Part shown: positions 18,163 through 26,892 of the stretch, piece after piece | Position numbering within the stretch: position 1 is the first letter of the stretch | Layout of the letters: each line of letters starts with the position of its first letter | From: Gemmatimonadota bacterium | GTDB taxonomy: Bacteria > Gemmatimonadota > Gemmatimonadetes > Gemmatimonadales > Gemmatimonadaceae | Assembly (NCBI GenBank): GCA_016712265.1 | Contig: JADJRJ010000030.1 | Location: 1,116,001 to 1,180,000 of the forward strand | Reading direction: 5' to 3' | DNA length: 64,000 nt | Translations under genes and position numbers: made by a program | The notes under the pieces: generated by a model | The model's input: only the letters and a program-made list of their open reading frames with translations | The model's database searches: none | What the model was told of the DNA's origin: nothing

Positions 18163-19392
18163 CAGTGCGCGCTCACTCCCGCGCCGTGCTCATCGATCAG
18201 GGCCCCGGTCGTGAACCGGTCCAGGGTGAAGGGGGCATTCAGCTCGTGGGGTTCCCCGGTCGCAAGCGTGTGGGCGAACACCCAACCCGATGCCGGGGTC
18301 GCCTTGAAGCCCCCGGTGCCCCACCCACAATTGAGGAACAGGTCCCGGACCGGCGTCACACCCAGGATCGGCGACGCGTCCGGTGTCATGTCGACGATCC
18401 CCGCCCATACACGCAGCACGTGGGCCCGCGCCATGATCGGGTACAACTCGAGCGCCGCCTGGAGCTGGTGCTCGAGGATGTGGAACGACCCGCGCTGTGC
18501 GTAGGACAGGTAGTTGTCGCGCGACGCGCCCATCACCAACTCGCCCTTGTGCGCCTGGCTCACGTACACGTGCAGCGCACCGGACATCACGACGCAGGGG
18601 AGCACTTGGTCGAAGATCTCCGAGACGAGGGCTTGCAGCGGGTAGCTCTGGATCGGGACGTCGAAGCCGGCGAGTTGCGTGAGCAGGGAGCTGCGACCGG
18701 CACCGACGAGCCCCACACGTCCCGCACCAATGCGGCCACGGGTCGTCACCACGCCGGTCACCCGCCCATCAACCTGCTCGAATCCCGTCACCTCACATCC
18801 CTGGATGAGGTGGACCCCGAGCGCGTGCGCCGCGCGAGCCAGCGCGAAGACCACCGCGTCATGCCGGGCGATCCCCGCGCGACGCTGCAAGGTCGCACCG
18901 TAGACCGGGTAGCGAACGTCCTCGGCGATGTTCACGATCGGGCAGAACTCGCTTCACCTCGCCCGGATCCAGCCATTCGGCATCGATCCCATGGAGGCGA
19001 TTCGCATACATCGTGCGTTGTGCGACCGCGGCCTCGTGGCGCGAGTGACACAAGGTCAGCATCCCGCGCGGATCAAAGAGCACATCATGCCCCAGCTCGT
19101 CGCCCAGCGTCGCCCATAGCTGCAGCGAGAACTCGTAGAACGGCATGCTCTCCTCGCGCAGGTAGTTCGAGCGAATGACCGTGGTGTTTCGCACCGCGTT
19201 GCCATTGCCGATCCACGAGCGGTCGAGGACCGCGACGTTGGTGATGCCGTGGTTCTTCGCGAGGTAATACGCCGTGGCGAGTCCGTGCAGACCGCCGCCG
19301 ACCACTACGACGTCATAAGCGGCGCGCGGCGTGGGGGTCGACCAGAGCCGGTCGGGGTTGTGGAACGCGTGCTCGCGCGGTGGGGACGTCAC
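18162..19392 (-). pseudogene. soxB: Sarcosine oxidase beta subunit, interrupted by one frameshift
   Basis: SoxB is the FAD/FMN subunit that oxidises sarcosine. The start is taken as the GTG at 19392 (TSPPREHAFHNPDRLW), matching known SoxB N-termini. A longer frame upstream would cross the terminator hairpin at 19445-19473. The dinucleotide motif is VVVVGGGLHGLATAYYLAK, then AVRNTTVIRSNYLREES. After GEVKRVLP the family sequence moves to another frame (IAEDVRYPVYGATLQRRAG), which continues with YVSQAHKGELVMGASRDNY and FLNCGWGTGGFKATP to the end. Deleting one base from the three-G run at 18940-18942 (+ strand) restores LPIVNIAEDVRYPV. First gene of the sox operon, and the second gene in it with a frame break. 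Confidence 0.88.
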
Positions 19393-19444
19393 GGGCGGCA
19401 AGCTGTTCGCGTCACACGGCGGACGGAAGGGGTCCCGGGAATGA

Positions 19445-19473
19445 GAAACGGCGCCCCGGGGGGGCGCCGTTTC
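19445..19473. terminator. Perfect 13-bp hairpin, probable terminator
   Basis: GAAACGGCGCCCC and its exact complement flank a three-base loop. The A/T-rich outer bases give a short T run on both strands. It sits between soxB (53 bases beyond its start) and the tRNA-Gly gene, and both are read leftward. It most likely ends the tRNA-Gly transcript before the sox operon. Confidence 0.7.
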
Positions 19474-19486
19474 CACGATCGGTCAG

Positions 19487-19559
<73 letters not shown>

Positions 19560-19669
19560 GTGGAAGCGTAAGGTAGGCCGACGACGGTCCGCTGGGTAGG
19601 GGGCCGTGGGGCCTTCCGGGGTCAGCCCGACCCCGACCTCACCATACAGGCTGCCCTCCCCGCCGCAGA

Positions 19670-19700
19670 GGGGACCAGCCCTCCCCCCGGGCTGGTCCCG
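19670..19700. terminator. GC-rich hairpin downstream of the S9 peptidase gene
   Basis: GGGACCAGCC at 19671-19680 is complemented by GGCTGGTCCC at 19690-19699 around a C-rich loop. It lies 24 bases beyond the stop of the leftward S9 peptidase gene. There is no clear T run, so termination there is likely but not certain. Confidence 0.45.
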
Positions 19701-19722
19701 CTCCGTCCGCGAGCCCCGGCGC

Positions 19723-21720
19723 CTACGGGACGACCTTCTGCTCGCCCAGCACGTAGCGAGCAAAAAACGCGTACTCCCGCTGCAGCTTGTCCACCATGTG
19801 CTTCGGTTCCTGGAGGCCATGCGGCTCGCGGGGGTAGAAGACCAGCTCCACGGGCACCTCGTTCTTCTTGAGCCCCATGTAGAGTTCCTGCGCCTGGCCG
19901 ACGGGCACCCGCGTGTCGGCCTGGCCATGGAGGATGAGCGTCGGCGTCTTCGCATTCTTGATGTAGGTCATCGCCGACGCCTTCTCGTACTGCTGCTTCA
20001 CATCCCACGGCTCACCGCCGTAGTAGCTCTCCAGGAGCGTCTGCAGGTCGTTGGTGGAGTACATCGAGAACATGTTCGTGAGCCCGGCCCCGACCATCAC
20101 CGCCTTGAAGCGGTTGGTCTGGGTGAGGGTCCAAGCCGTCATGTACCCGCCGTAGCTCCACCCGCCCTGAGCGAGCTTCTCCGGATCGGCGATCCCGCGT
20201 TTCACGAGCTCGTCGATGCCGGTCTGGATGTCGCGATAGTCGCCGCCGCCCCAATCCCGCACGTTGGACAGCATGAACTTCTCGCCATAGCCCGACGAAC
20301 CGCGCGGGTTGGGATAGAACACCGCCCACCCCTTCCCGGCCCAGGCATGCCCGGCGTTGTCGTACCAGCTCGCCGGGAATCCCTGCATCCAGACGCCGGA
20401 TGGGCCGCCGTGGACCACGGTCACGGTCGGGTACTTCTTCCCGCGCTCGTAGCCGACCGGATACAAGAGAATGCCCTCGATCTCCATGCCGTCCGTGGAC
20501 TTCCAGCGGACGACCTCGCTCGCGCCTAACGACCACGTCGCCACATGAGCATTGTGCGAGGTCACGGCACGCGGGGCAGCCCCGCTGGCTTCGAACAGGC
20601 CGACCTCCGGGCCGCGATCCAGCGTGGAGTAGGCCGCGGCGAACGTCGAACGGTCGCGAGAGAACGAGACGCCGTCCGACCCGAACAACCCGCCCAGCAC
20701 GCCGGCGATGTTGGTCACCTGACGGGGCATGCCGCCGGCGGTGGGCACGGCGAACACCTGAGAGGTCGTGCCCGTGGTGGTCACGAACCAGAGCGACCGT
20801 CCGTCCGTGGACCAAGTCGGCGTCCCCGCTTCGTACAAATAGGAATCCGGGATCACGATCCGCGCCTGACCTCCGGAAGCCGGCATCACCGCCAACCTCG
20901 TATGGGCGATGATCGGCGCCGTGGCGGCGCGCGTGAGGAAGGCGAGCCATTGTCCATCGGGAGACCAACGGGCCGACCGGTCCGTGCCGAGGTTCTCCGT
21001 CAACCGCCGTTGCTGCCCGGAGCTCGCGTCCACCACCCAGACGTCCGACCGGTGCATGTCGTCGGCCCGCATGGATGGGACCGTCGTGTAGGCCAGCTGT
21101 CGGGAGTCTGGCGACCAGTCGATGTCGATGACGTCGAGGTCGCGCGCCACCAGCTCCTTCGCCTCCTTCGTGGCGACCGTAATGACCCAGAGCCGATTGT
21201 GCTTCAGGTTGAGGTCCACCGTAATGGCGTCTTCCCCGCCCTTCTGCCGCTTCTCCTCCTCCTCGGTCATCGCATACGGCGCGAGGTACGCAATCCGCGA
21301 CCCGTCCGGAGACCAGCGGAAGTCGATGACCCCGCTCTTGCCGGTCGTCAGCTGTTCCGCCTCGCCGCCAAATGGCGAGAGCAGGAAGAGCTGCGGAGCA
21401 CCCGCGCGCTCCGAGACAAAGGCCAGGCGCTGGCCATCCTCCGACCAGCGCGGGCTCCGGTCCTTCTTGTCGCTCGTGGTCAGACGCCGAGCCGGCGTGC
21501 CACCGTCCGCGGCCGCCAGCCAGAGGTCGGTGTCGGTCTTGTTCCCCGCCAGGTCCAGGGACTCGACGACATAGGCGACCTGTCGTCCATCCGGGGACAC
21601 CTGCACGCCCGAGAGCTGCTTGAGGGTCAGGGCATCCTCGAACGTCATCACGCGCTTCGACTGCGCCTCAGCCACCGCGGAAACCACCAGGACCAGACAG
21701 GCCAGACCACGTCGCAACAT
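19723..21720 (-). CDS. S9 family prolyl oligopeptidase (dipeptidyl/acylaminoacyl peptidase type), secreted
   Basis: The product has 665 residues. The ATG at 21720 follows a GGTGGAG ribosome site and begins a signal peptide ending AVAEAQ. The first two-thirds is a WD40-like propeller with repeats such as VQVSPDGRQVAYV, PRWSEDGQRLAFVSE and DFRWSPDGSRIAYLAP. The C-terminal alpha/beta hydrolase holds the triad: Ser in GGWSYGGYMTAW, Asp in LHGQADTRVP, His in YPREPHGL. It should hydrolyse short peptides in the periplasm. It is divergent from the GntR operon, with both promoters in a 105-base gap that holds the palindrome at 21795. Confidence 0.93.
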   Translation of the reverse strand: MLRRGLACLVLVVSAVAEAQSKRVMTFEDALTLKQLSGVQVSPDGRQVAYVVESLDLAGNKTDTDLWLAAADGGTPARRLTTSDKKDRSPRWSEDGQRLAFVSERAGAPQLFLLSPFGGEAEQLTTGKSGVIDFRWSPDGSRIAYLAPYAMTEEEEKRQKGGEDAITVDLNLKHNRLWVITVATKEAKELVARDLDVIDIDWSPDSRQLAYTTVPSMRADDMHRSDVWVVDASSGQQRRLTENLGTDRSARWSPDGQWLAFLTRAATAPIIAHTRLAVMPASGGQARIVIPDSYLYEAGTPTWSTDGRSLWFVTTTGTTSQVFAVPTAGGMPRQVTNIAGVLGGLFGSDGVSFSRDRSTFAAAYSTLDRGPEVGLFEASGAAPRAVTSHNAHVATWSLGASEVVRWKSTDGMEIEGILLYPVGYERGKKYPTVTVVHGGPSGVWMQGFPASWYDNAGHAWAGKGWAVFYPNPRGSSGYGEKFMLSNVRDWGGGDYRDIQTGIDELVKRGIADPEKLAQGGWSYGGYMTAWTLTQTNRFKAVMVGAGLTNMFSMYSTNDLQTLLESYYGGEPWDVKQQYEKASAMTYIKNAKTPTLILHGQADTRVPVGQAQELYMGLKKNEVPVELVFYPREPHGLQEPKHMVDKLQREYAFFARYVLGEQKVVP

Positions 21721-21793
21721 GACTCCACCGGGTGTAAGGGGACGGCCAAATCTACCCCCCGTGTGACGCTTGCGCGCCGTCGTCGTCTGACCC

Positions 21794-21817
21794 AGTGTAC
21801 TAGTACACCGATACACT
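21794..21817. promoter_or_regulatory. Palindromic operator candidate for the adjacent GntR regulator
   Basis: GTGTACTAGTACAC (21795-21808) is a perfect 14-base palindrome. AGTGTA at 21794-21799 also mirrors TACACT at 21812-21817. YtrA-type GntR repressors commonly bind GTGTA/TACAC inverted repeats and control their own operon. The site lies 9-32 bases before the GntR start and within the shared divergent promoter region, so it could also affect the S9 peptidase gene. The sequence is seen; the binding is inferred. Confidence 0.65.
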
Positions 21818-21825
21818 TATCCGCC

Positions 21826-22206
21826 GTGTTCGACGCCATCGATCCCCGCAGTCCCATCCCGATCTACGCCCAGATCGCCACCCAGGTCCGCCTGGCCGTG
21901 GCGGCCGGGGAGATGCGTGGCGGCGACCCGCTCCCCTCGGTCCGCTCCCTCGCGGCCGACCTGCGGGTGAACCCGGCCACGGTGGTCCAGGCCTACCGCG
22001 AACTCGCCGCCGAAGGGGTGGTGGAGATGAAGCAGGGGGCGGGCTCGTTCATCGCCGCACTCGAGGCGGGGCAACGTCAACGCGTGAAGCGCGCCGAAGC
22101 CCGGCGCCTGGCCAGACAGTTCATCGAAACCGCCTCCCGAGCGGGGATCTCCACGGCGGAGCTACGCGCCGCCATCGACGAAGAAACCGGAGGACGCAAG
22201 GCATGA
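21826..22206 (+). CDS. GntR family transcriptional regulator, YtrA subfamily
   Basis: The product has 126 residues. The GTG at 21826 is chosen because PRSPIPIYAQIATQVRLAVAAG is the usual YtrA N-terminus; the open frame upstream is antisense to the peptidase gene. The winged helix is clear: GDPLPSVRSLAADLRVNPAT and VVQAYRELAAEGVVEMKQG. The C-terminal tail of about 50 residues is the short YtrA dimerisation part with no ligand domain. It overlaps the ABC gene (ATGA) and is the first gene of a five-gene operon. In this subfamily the regulator represses its own ABC transporter and often responds to envelope stress or antibiotics. Confidence 0.92.
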   Translation: MFDAIDPRSPIPIYAQIATQVRLAVAAGEMRGGDPLPSVRSLAADLRVNPATVVQAYRELAAEGVVEMKQGAGSFIAALEAGQRQRVKRAEARRLARQFIETASRAGISTAELRAAIDEETGGRKA

Positions 22207-23108
22207 GCTTTCCGATTCATTTCTCCGACGTGAGCTGCCGGCTCGGCAGCGACTTCACCCTGCGCGACCTGACGCTCCGGGTGCCACAGGGAGCGATCTA
22301 CGGCCTCCTCGGCCCGAACGGCTCGGGGAAGACCACGACGATCCGGCTGATCATGGGAATGTTGCGCGCGCAGGACGGGACGGTGGTCGTCGCGGGTCAC
22401 ACCATGCCTGACGATGCCCATCTTGCCCTGAGCGCGGTGGGGTACGTCCCCGAGCGGCCGCACCTGTACGCAGGGCTTACGGTGGACGCGACGCTGGCCT
22501 ACCACGCGTCGTTCTACGCCACGTGGGACGCCGCACGCGCCACACAGGCGCTCGACGCCTTCGACCTCCGGCGAAGCCAGGTGGTCGGCGCCATGTCCAA
22601 GGGCGAAACAGGAAAGCTACAGCTGCTCCTCGCGCTCGCGACGCGCCCGTCCGTCCTCGTGCTCGACGAGCCCACCGATGGGCTGGACCCCGTGGCACGG
22701 CGTGATGTGTTGTCCACGCTGCTCGAGTACGTCGCCGACACCGGCGCCACCGTCCTCATCGCCAGCCACCTCGTGCACGAAATCGAGCGGGTATGCGACT
22801 GGGTGGGGCTCATGGAGGGCGGGCGGTTGATCCAGGAGGAGCCGCTCGTCGCCTTTCGTGACTCGCTGCGCCGGCTCCGCGTGGCGAATGCACCGGCAAC
22901 GTTGGGCGCGGTGCCCTTCTCCATGGTGGCGCGCCGCGCGACCGGGCGCACGGAAGAATGGGTCGTGCGCGGGCACGGCGCCGACACCGAAGCTTGGCTG
23001 ACGCGGAGCGGGATCGAGGTGATCGAGGCCGTCCCGCTCGACCTCGAGGAAACCGTGGTCGAACTCCTCCGCGCAACCCGACGCCCCCGTCCCACGGAGA
23101 TTCGCTGA
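22203..23108 (+). CDS. ABC transporter ATP-binding protein (YtrB-like)
   Basis: This 301-residue ATPase is intact: Walker A GPNGSGKTTTI, signature MSKGETGKLQLLLAL (a variant of LSGGQ, usual in this family), Walker B VLVLDEPTDGLDP, and H-loop IASHLVHEIE. The C-terminal 80 residues are a family-specific tail. Together with the following membrane protein it forms a putative exporter or membrane-stress complex. Coupled to its neighbours by ATGA upstream and TGATG downstream. Confidence 0.92.
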   Translation: MSFPIHFSDVSCRLGSDFTLRDLTLRVPQGAIYGLLGPNGSGKTTTIRLIMGMLRAQDGTVVVAGHTMPDDAHLALSAVGYVPERPHLYAGLTVDATLAYHASFYATWDAARATQALDAFDLRRSQVVGAMSKGETGKLQLLLALATRPSVLVLDEPTDGLDPVARRDVLSTLLEYVADTGATVLIASHLVHEIERVCDWVGLMEGGRLIQEEPLVAFRDSLRRLRVANAPATLGAVPFSMVARRATGRTEEWVVRGHGADTEAWLTRSGIEVIEAVPLDLEETVVELLRATRRPRPTEIR

Positions 23109-23764
23109 TGTTCCGGGCTCACCTGACCGTGGCGTGGCAGTGGCTGCGCCTGCCGCTTGGCTTGCTTTCCCTCGTTGGTGCCGCGATCCCCGTGCTCGGC
23201 ATCTCGTCGCCCTGGACCGTCAGCGCGCCGTCGGTCGACGCCATCCTCGCCTCCGCGGGCCTGGTGGGGATGCTGATCGCGCTGGTGGCCGTGCTCGCCG
23301 GGGCGATCACTGGCGACGTGTTGTGGCGCCAGGACGCGCGGCATGGCCACAGCTACGCGATGAGCCTGCCCATCCGGCGGGACACGTTCCTGCGGTACCG
23401 CGCCGCGTGCGGGGCACTCCTCCTGCTGGTACCGGCGATCGCGATCTTCCTCGGCATCGCGGCGATCAACGTGGGCGCAGCGCTTCCGCCTGGGGTGCAG
23501 ACGTACGCGTGGGAGACGGCGTCGCGGGCCTGGGTGGTGATGGTCATGGCGCTCTCGCTCACGCTCGGCCTGCGCCTCGGCCTCGGGGTCCGCGGTCGAC
23601 GCCTCTTGATGGGGGCGGCCATGATCTTGACGGTCGCCCTCTGGCTCGAGCCCCAGGTATCTGCGGGTCGACCCACGGTTGGTGCAGCCATCAGTGTGGT
23701 GTTCACGGGTCGCTATTCACCGTTTGCCGTGCTCTTCTCGGCGTGGCCGGTGATCGACCTGTGA
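23108..23764 (+). CDS. ABC-2-like integral membrane protein (putative permease)
   Basis: The product has 218 residues from the ATG at 23108, which shares a base with the ABC stop. About six hydrophobic helices are visible, including AILASAGLVGMLIALVAVLA and ALLLLVPAIAIFLGIAAI. A hydrophilic loop DVLWRQDARHGHSYAMSLPI carries the DxLxRxD/RHGxxxxxxxLP pattern often found in ABC-2-type permeases that partner YtrB-like ATPases. It is the likely membrane partner of the upstream ATPase. Confidence 0.75.
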   Translation: MFRAHLTVAWQWLRLPLGLLSLVGAAIPVLGISSPWTVSAPSVDAILASAGLVGMLIALVAVLAGAITGDVLWRQDARHGHSYAMSLPIRRDTFLRYRAACGALLLLVPAIAIFLGIAAINVGAALPPGVQTYAWETASRAWVVMVMALSLTLGLRLGLGVRGRRLLMGAAMILTVALWLEPQVSAGRPTVGAAISVVFTGRYSPFAVLFSAWPVIDL

Positions 23765-24909
23765 GACCCCTCATCCTCGTCCCGCTCCTGGCAAGTGCGC
23801 TGGCCGCGCAGCCTAACGACGAACTCGCACTCCGCCTCCGTCGCCTGGACTCGCTGGCCGTCGTTCGCCTGCGGGAACTGCGTGCCCTCGACCAGGAGGA
23901 CGTCACAGCCCGGCGACTCCACGCGCTCACGGTCGACGGGATCCAGGCCCTCGTGGATAGCGGCGTGGTGGCCCTGGCGGGCGAGGGACTTCGCCTCGGC
24001 CTCTCGGACGTCCGCGCGCGTGGGCAGGGCTGGCTGGAGCGCATGGGCGCCCAACTCGAGATCCGGATCGTGCCGGACCGGAACTCGGAGGCTGGCCTGC
24101 TCGCGCTTTCGGTCATCGCCTCTCATCGCGAGAATCCCGCCCTGAAGGCCGCGGTCGCCGTCGGTCGGCGAAATGCCACCGGGATCCGCCACGCCATCAA
24201 CCGCGTCTTCGATCAAATCCTGCGCAACGGCTTCGACCACGAGCTCACCCGCTGGCTCGCTGCGGGTCAATGGCGGCGCAACTTCCGTTCGTCGGTCATC
24301 CTCGTGGACGGAGACACCTCGCTGTTTGGAGCGGCGGCACCAGGTGCGCCGGCTTGGGAGATCGCCCGGACGCAGATGGTGCGATCCCCGTCGGCCTCGT
24401 CACGCGACTGCCTAAACGGATCGGTCCCGGCGTGCGCGCGATCGCTCGGTCTCGGGGGCGAACACACGGCTCCGGTCACGTCGTGGTACGCGCCGTCTGA
24501 CTTTCGATGGATCTCACACGTCGTGGCACGCGACGGCGACCGCGCGCGCCAGCGACTCGTCGGGGAGTGCGACCGCGGCGTCGTTACTTCGTGCGAGCGG
24601 ATGGTCGCGACGACCCCACCAGGCCGCGCCGCCGCACCGCTGGCGACCGCAGATGTTCGCCGCGGACTCTTGCTGCTCGCGCTCGACATCGGTGGCCCCC
24701 AGGCGATCGATCGACTGCTCTCCAGCTCACGGCCACTCCCGGAACGACTCGGGGTTGTCGCTGGCGTCCCGGTCGACTCGCTCATCTCCACCTGGCGGGC
24801 ACGCGTCGTGGCGACCCCGCAGGGTTCGCCGCCGGTCAGTGGCTTCGCCATCGCCGCGAGTCTCATGGCGGCCGCAGCGTTGCTCGCCCTTCCCCGATCG
24901 AGGAGTTGA
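23761..24909 (+). CDS. Membrane-anchored secreted protein of unknown family (first of two related genes)
   Basis: The product has 382 residues from the GTG at 23761, overlapping the permease stop (GTGA). The N-terminus is a signal peptide (LILVPLLASALAAQ), and a C-terminal helix (FAIAASLMAAAALLALP) with basic tail suggests a periplasmic domain anchored at its end. The central part has a C-x7-C pair (DCLNGSVPACARSL), further Cys in ECDRGVVTSCERM, and a segment LLALDIGGPQAIDRLLSSS. The last part resembles the region of gluzincin-type peptidases after the zinc site, but no HExxH is present. The next gene has the same order of elements. I do not recognise a named family. Confidence 0.75.
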   Translation: MRPLILVPLLASALAAQPNDELALRLRRLDSLAVVRLRELRALDQEDVTARRLHALTVDGIQALVDSGVVALAGEGLRLGLSDVRARGQGWLERMGAQLEIRIVPDRNSEAGLLALSVIASHRENPALKAAVAVGRRNATGIRHAINRVFDQILRNGFDHELTRWLAAGQWRRNFRSSVILVDGDTSLFGAAAPGAPAWEIARTQMVRSPSASSRDCLNGSVPACARSLGLGGEHTAPVTSWYAPSDFRWISHVVARDGDRARQRLVGECDRGVVTSCERMVATTPPGRAAAPLATADVRRGLLLLALDIGGPQAIDRLLSSSRPLPERLGVVAGVPVDSLISTWRARVVATPQGSPPVSGFAIAASLMAAAALLALPRSRS

Positions 24910-24910
24910 G

Positions 24911-26110
24911 ATGTCGCTCGTGATCGGACTCATCGTCCTCGGTGCGCTGGCGTGGCTGGTCCAACCGAGTGATGCCGAACGCCCTGGATCCCGCCGCGGC
25001 CTCACCCTGGCGCAGTGGTATCTCGCGGGGCTGGCGGTCTTCCTCGTGGTCCTTGCCTGGACCGTGGCGCCACGGAATTGGCTCGCCGGGCTCTCGCCGG
25101 AACGTGTGACTCGCATGGAGCGGGGCGCGGTCCTGGCCAGACGCTTTCGCGCTGTGATCGACGCGCGAGATGCGGCGCAGTCCGAAATCTCCGTGCGAGA
25201 TGCGCAGCGTCGACTGCGTGGCGGGGAGCGCGCCTTCGTCCTGGTAGATACCGGGGTCGCGACGGCCGCCGCCACCTTCATCGACTCGCTGGTGCGCCTC
25301 GAGGCGCGCCGGCTGGAGATCTCGGAGATCGGCGTGCAGGTCTTCATCGCGGGTTCGCGATCCGACACGACTCAGGCGAGCGCGCTGCGCGTGCGCCGGC
25401 CCATCGACATGACCTGGTTACTTCCGGACTCGCTCAGGTCGCGCTGTCTCGCCGTGGTCCGCGTGAATCGCGCGCAGGTCGCCGAGTTGCAGTTGGCCTC
25501 GGTCACGTCGTTGCTTGGCCCCTGCGCCTTCGTGGGTCGGTTTGGACGACCTGGCGCCGCCGTGCGCCGGTGGCTGGAGGCGATGGAGTATTCCACGGCG
25601 GCCAATGCATCATGGGTCAACGCGGCAGTCCAGTCCGACCCCATGCGTGAGCGGCGTCTCCCGCGCTGGGACCTGACGGCGACACAATCGCGCTGCATCC
25701 TCGGGCACCGGGACGGTTGCCGCGCGATCCTCGCGCTCGACTCTAGCACCACGAGGGGCGTTGATCCCGAGTACTCGCCCCTCAACGTTCGGGATTTCTC
25801 GACGGCTGGCCCACGGCTCGGTCGCTACGAGCGCCTCTTCCTGAGCGACATGGTGCGAGCACTCGGTCCGGAACGCTTCGGCGAATTCTGGCGATCGGGG
25901 CGCGCTGCGGACTCCGCCTTTGCGACGGCCGCCGGGCACACGCTGGAGGAGGCCACGAGCCGCTGGATGCGCCAGTTCTACGACGACACCCCGGGCGGGC
26001 CCGCACGCCCGGCCCCGACCGGGATCGCGTTAGGCGCGGTGCTGGGGCTCGCGCTCCTCACATCCTATCGCGGCGCCCGACGACTCCTCCGCGACACCAC
26101 CCGTCGCTGA
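24911..26110 (+). CDS. Membrane-anchored protein of unknown family (second of two related genes)
   Basis: The product has 399 residues. The ATG at 24911 follows an AGGAG site one base after the previous stop. Two N-terminal helices (LVIGLIVLGALAWLV; WYLAGLAVFLVVLAW) and one C-terminal helix (IALGAVLGLALLTSY) flank a large presumably periplasmic domain. That domain parallels the previous protein: LVDTGVATAAATFIDSL matches its LVDSGVVALAGEGLRLG, SRCILGHRDGCRAILAL matches its SRDCLNGSVPACARSLGL, and GPERFGEFWRSG matches its GGPQAIDRLLSS. The end FATAAGHTLEEATSRWMRQF looks like the tail of gluzincin peptidases without the active site. Function unknown; last gene of the GntR/ABC operon. Confidence 0.75.
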   Translation: MSLVIGLIVLGALAWLVQPSDAERPGSRRGLTLAQWYLAGLAVFLVVLAWTVAPRNWLAGLSPERVTRMERGAVLARRFRAVIDARDAAQSEISVRDAQRRLRGGERAFVLVDTGVATAAATFIDSLVRLEARRLEISEIGVQVFIAGSRSDTTQASALRVRRPIDMTWLLPDSLRSRCLAVVRVNRAQVAELQLASVTSLLGPCAFVGRFGRPGAAVRRWLEAMEYSTAANASWVNAAVQSDPMRERRLPRWDLTATQSRCILGHRDGCRAILALDSSTTRGVDPEYSPLNVRDFSTAGPRLGRYERLFLSDMVRALGPERFGEFWRSGRAADSAFATAAGHTLEEATSRWMRQFYDDTPGGPARPAPTGIALGAVLGLALLTSYRGARRLLRDTTRR

Positions 26111-26118
26111 ACGCACGA

Positions 26119-26153
26119 GCGCCCGGCGTCGCGATGCGACCCGGGCGCCGTTT
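26119..26153. terminator. Terminator hairpin after the GntR/ABC operon
   Basis: GCGCCCGG at 26119-26126 pairs with CCGGGCGC at 26141-26148, and GTCGC inside it pairs with GCGAC, leaving one bulged base. The stem is followed by CCGTTT. It begins 8 bases after the stop of the last operon gene and faces the tRNA cluster coming from the other side. Confidence 0.75.
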
Positions 26154-26165
26154 GACTTCGTTCAG

Positions 26166-26237
26166 AGCCAGCGGTCGGGATTGAACCGACGACCGCCCGA
26201 TTACGAATCGGGTGCTCTACCACTGAGCTACGCTGGC
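26166..26237 (-). tRNA. tRNA-Thr (anticodon CGT)
   Basis: The gene has 72 bases. Acceptor GCCAGCG pairs with CGCTGGC, the discriminator is T, and CCA is not encoded. The anticodon arm CCCGA-TTCGTAA-TCGGG gives CGT, reading ACG. It is the last of seven leftward tRNA genes. Confidence 0.93.
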
Positions 26238-26247
26238 ACCTGCTGAA

Positions 26248-26329
26248 TGCCCAAGAGCGGACTCGAACCGCTACGCCTTTCGGCACCACCCCCTCAAGAT
26301 GGCGCGTCTACCAATTTCGCCACTTGGGC
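26248..26329 (-). tRNA. tRNA-Leu (anticodon GAG)
   Basis: The gene has 82 bases and a long variable arm (GTGCCGAAAGGCGT), as expected for a class II tRNA. Acceptor GCCCAAG pairs with CTTGGGC and the discriminator is A. The anticodon loop TTGAGGG gives GAG, reading CTC, a preferred Leu codon here. Confidence 0.93.
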
Positions 26330-26347
26330 ATACACTCGGTTTTCAAG

Positions 26348-26421
26348 CGGGGCTGACGGGGCTCGAACCCGCGACCTCCGGAGTGACAGTCCGGCACTCT
26401 AACCAGCTGAGCTACAGCCCC
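26348..26421 (-). tRNA. tRNA-Asp (anticodon GTC)
   Basis: The gene has 74 bases. Acceptor GGGGCTG pairs with CAGCCCC and the discriminator is G, as usual for Asp. The anticodon arm CCGGA-CTGTCAC-TCCGG gives GTC. Confidence 0.94.
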
Positions 26422-26443
26422 AATACCCGCAACTTCACCTGCA

Positions 26444-26515
26444 TGACCCCAAGGGGAATCGAACCCCTCTCTGCACCGTGAAAGGGTGCCGTCCTAACCG
26501 ATAGACGATGGGGCC
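26444..26515 (-). tRNA. tRNA-Glu (anticodon TTC)
   Basis: The gene has 72 bases. Acceptor GGCCCCA pairs with TGGGGTC with one G-U pair; the discriminator is A. The anticodon arm GCACC-CTTTCAC-GGTGC gives TTC. The 5' part (GGCCCCATCGTCTA) is typical of tRNA-Glu. Confidence 0.94.
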
Positions 26516-26544
26516 AGGACCCCCGCACACACGATTGCTGACAG

Positions 26545-26617
26545 TAGCGGTAACGGGATTCGAACCCGTGTTCCAGCCTTGAGAGGGCTGTGTCCTAGTC
26601 CCCTAGACGATACCGCC
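26545..26617 (-). tRNA. tRNA-Glu (anticodon CTC)
   Basis: The gene has 73 bases. Acceptor GGCGGTA pairs with TACCGCT (terminal G-U); the discriminator is A. The anticodon arm CAGCC-CTCTCAA-GGCTG gives CTC, reading GAG, the main Glu codon of a GC-rich genome. Confidence 0.92.
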
Positions 26618-26711
26618 AGCGATTTCCGGAGAGCCGTGAATGGTAAACGGCCACCCGCCCCTACTCCAGCCCCAGCCCTCAGCTCCACCCACCAGCCACC
26701 AGCATCTCTGA

Positions 26712-26784
26712 CAGGCCAGGAGGGAATCGAACCCCCAACCGCCGGTTTTGGAGACCGGTGCTCTACCAATTGAGCTACTGACCT
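26712..26784 (-). tRNA. tRNA-Trp (anticodon CCA)
   Basis: The gene has 73 bases. Acceptor AGGTCAG pairs with CTGGCCT (one T-G pair); the discriminator is G. The anticodon arm CCGGT-CTCCAAA-ACCGG gives CCA. The gaps on either side (26618-26711 and 26785-26892) hold low-complexity CCACCAG-like and GCAACCAGC/GCTGGTTGC inverted segments but no gene. Confidence 0.94.
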
Positions 26785-26892
26785 TCACCCAGCATGAAGC
26801 GACGAGCAACCAGCCTCGGTCCGATGCACACAGCCGTGTTCCCTTCGCTGGATGCTGGGGCCGTCTGCTGGTTGCTGCTTGCTACTTCAAGG

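Noticed and set aside
19390..19476. Upstream extension of soxB
   Set aside because: It would start inside the terminator hairpin at 19445-19473, and known SoxB proteins begin near the GTG at 19392.
26618..26892. Small open frames in the tRNA spacers
   Set aside because: They read through tRNA genes and low-complexity spacer sequence on either strand; no conserved product or ribosome site.
26785..26892. Inverted pieces GCAACCAGC/GCTGGTTGC and CCCAGCAT/ATGCTGGG between tRNA-Trp and tRNA-His
   Set aside because: The arms are short and interleaved with long loops; no convincing RNA gene or mobile-element end could be drawn.
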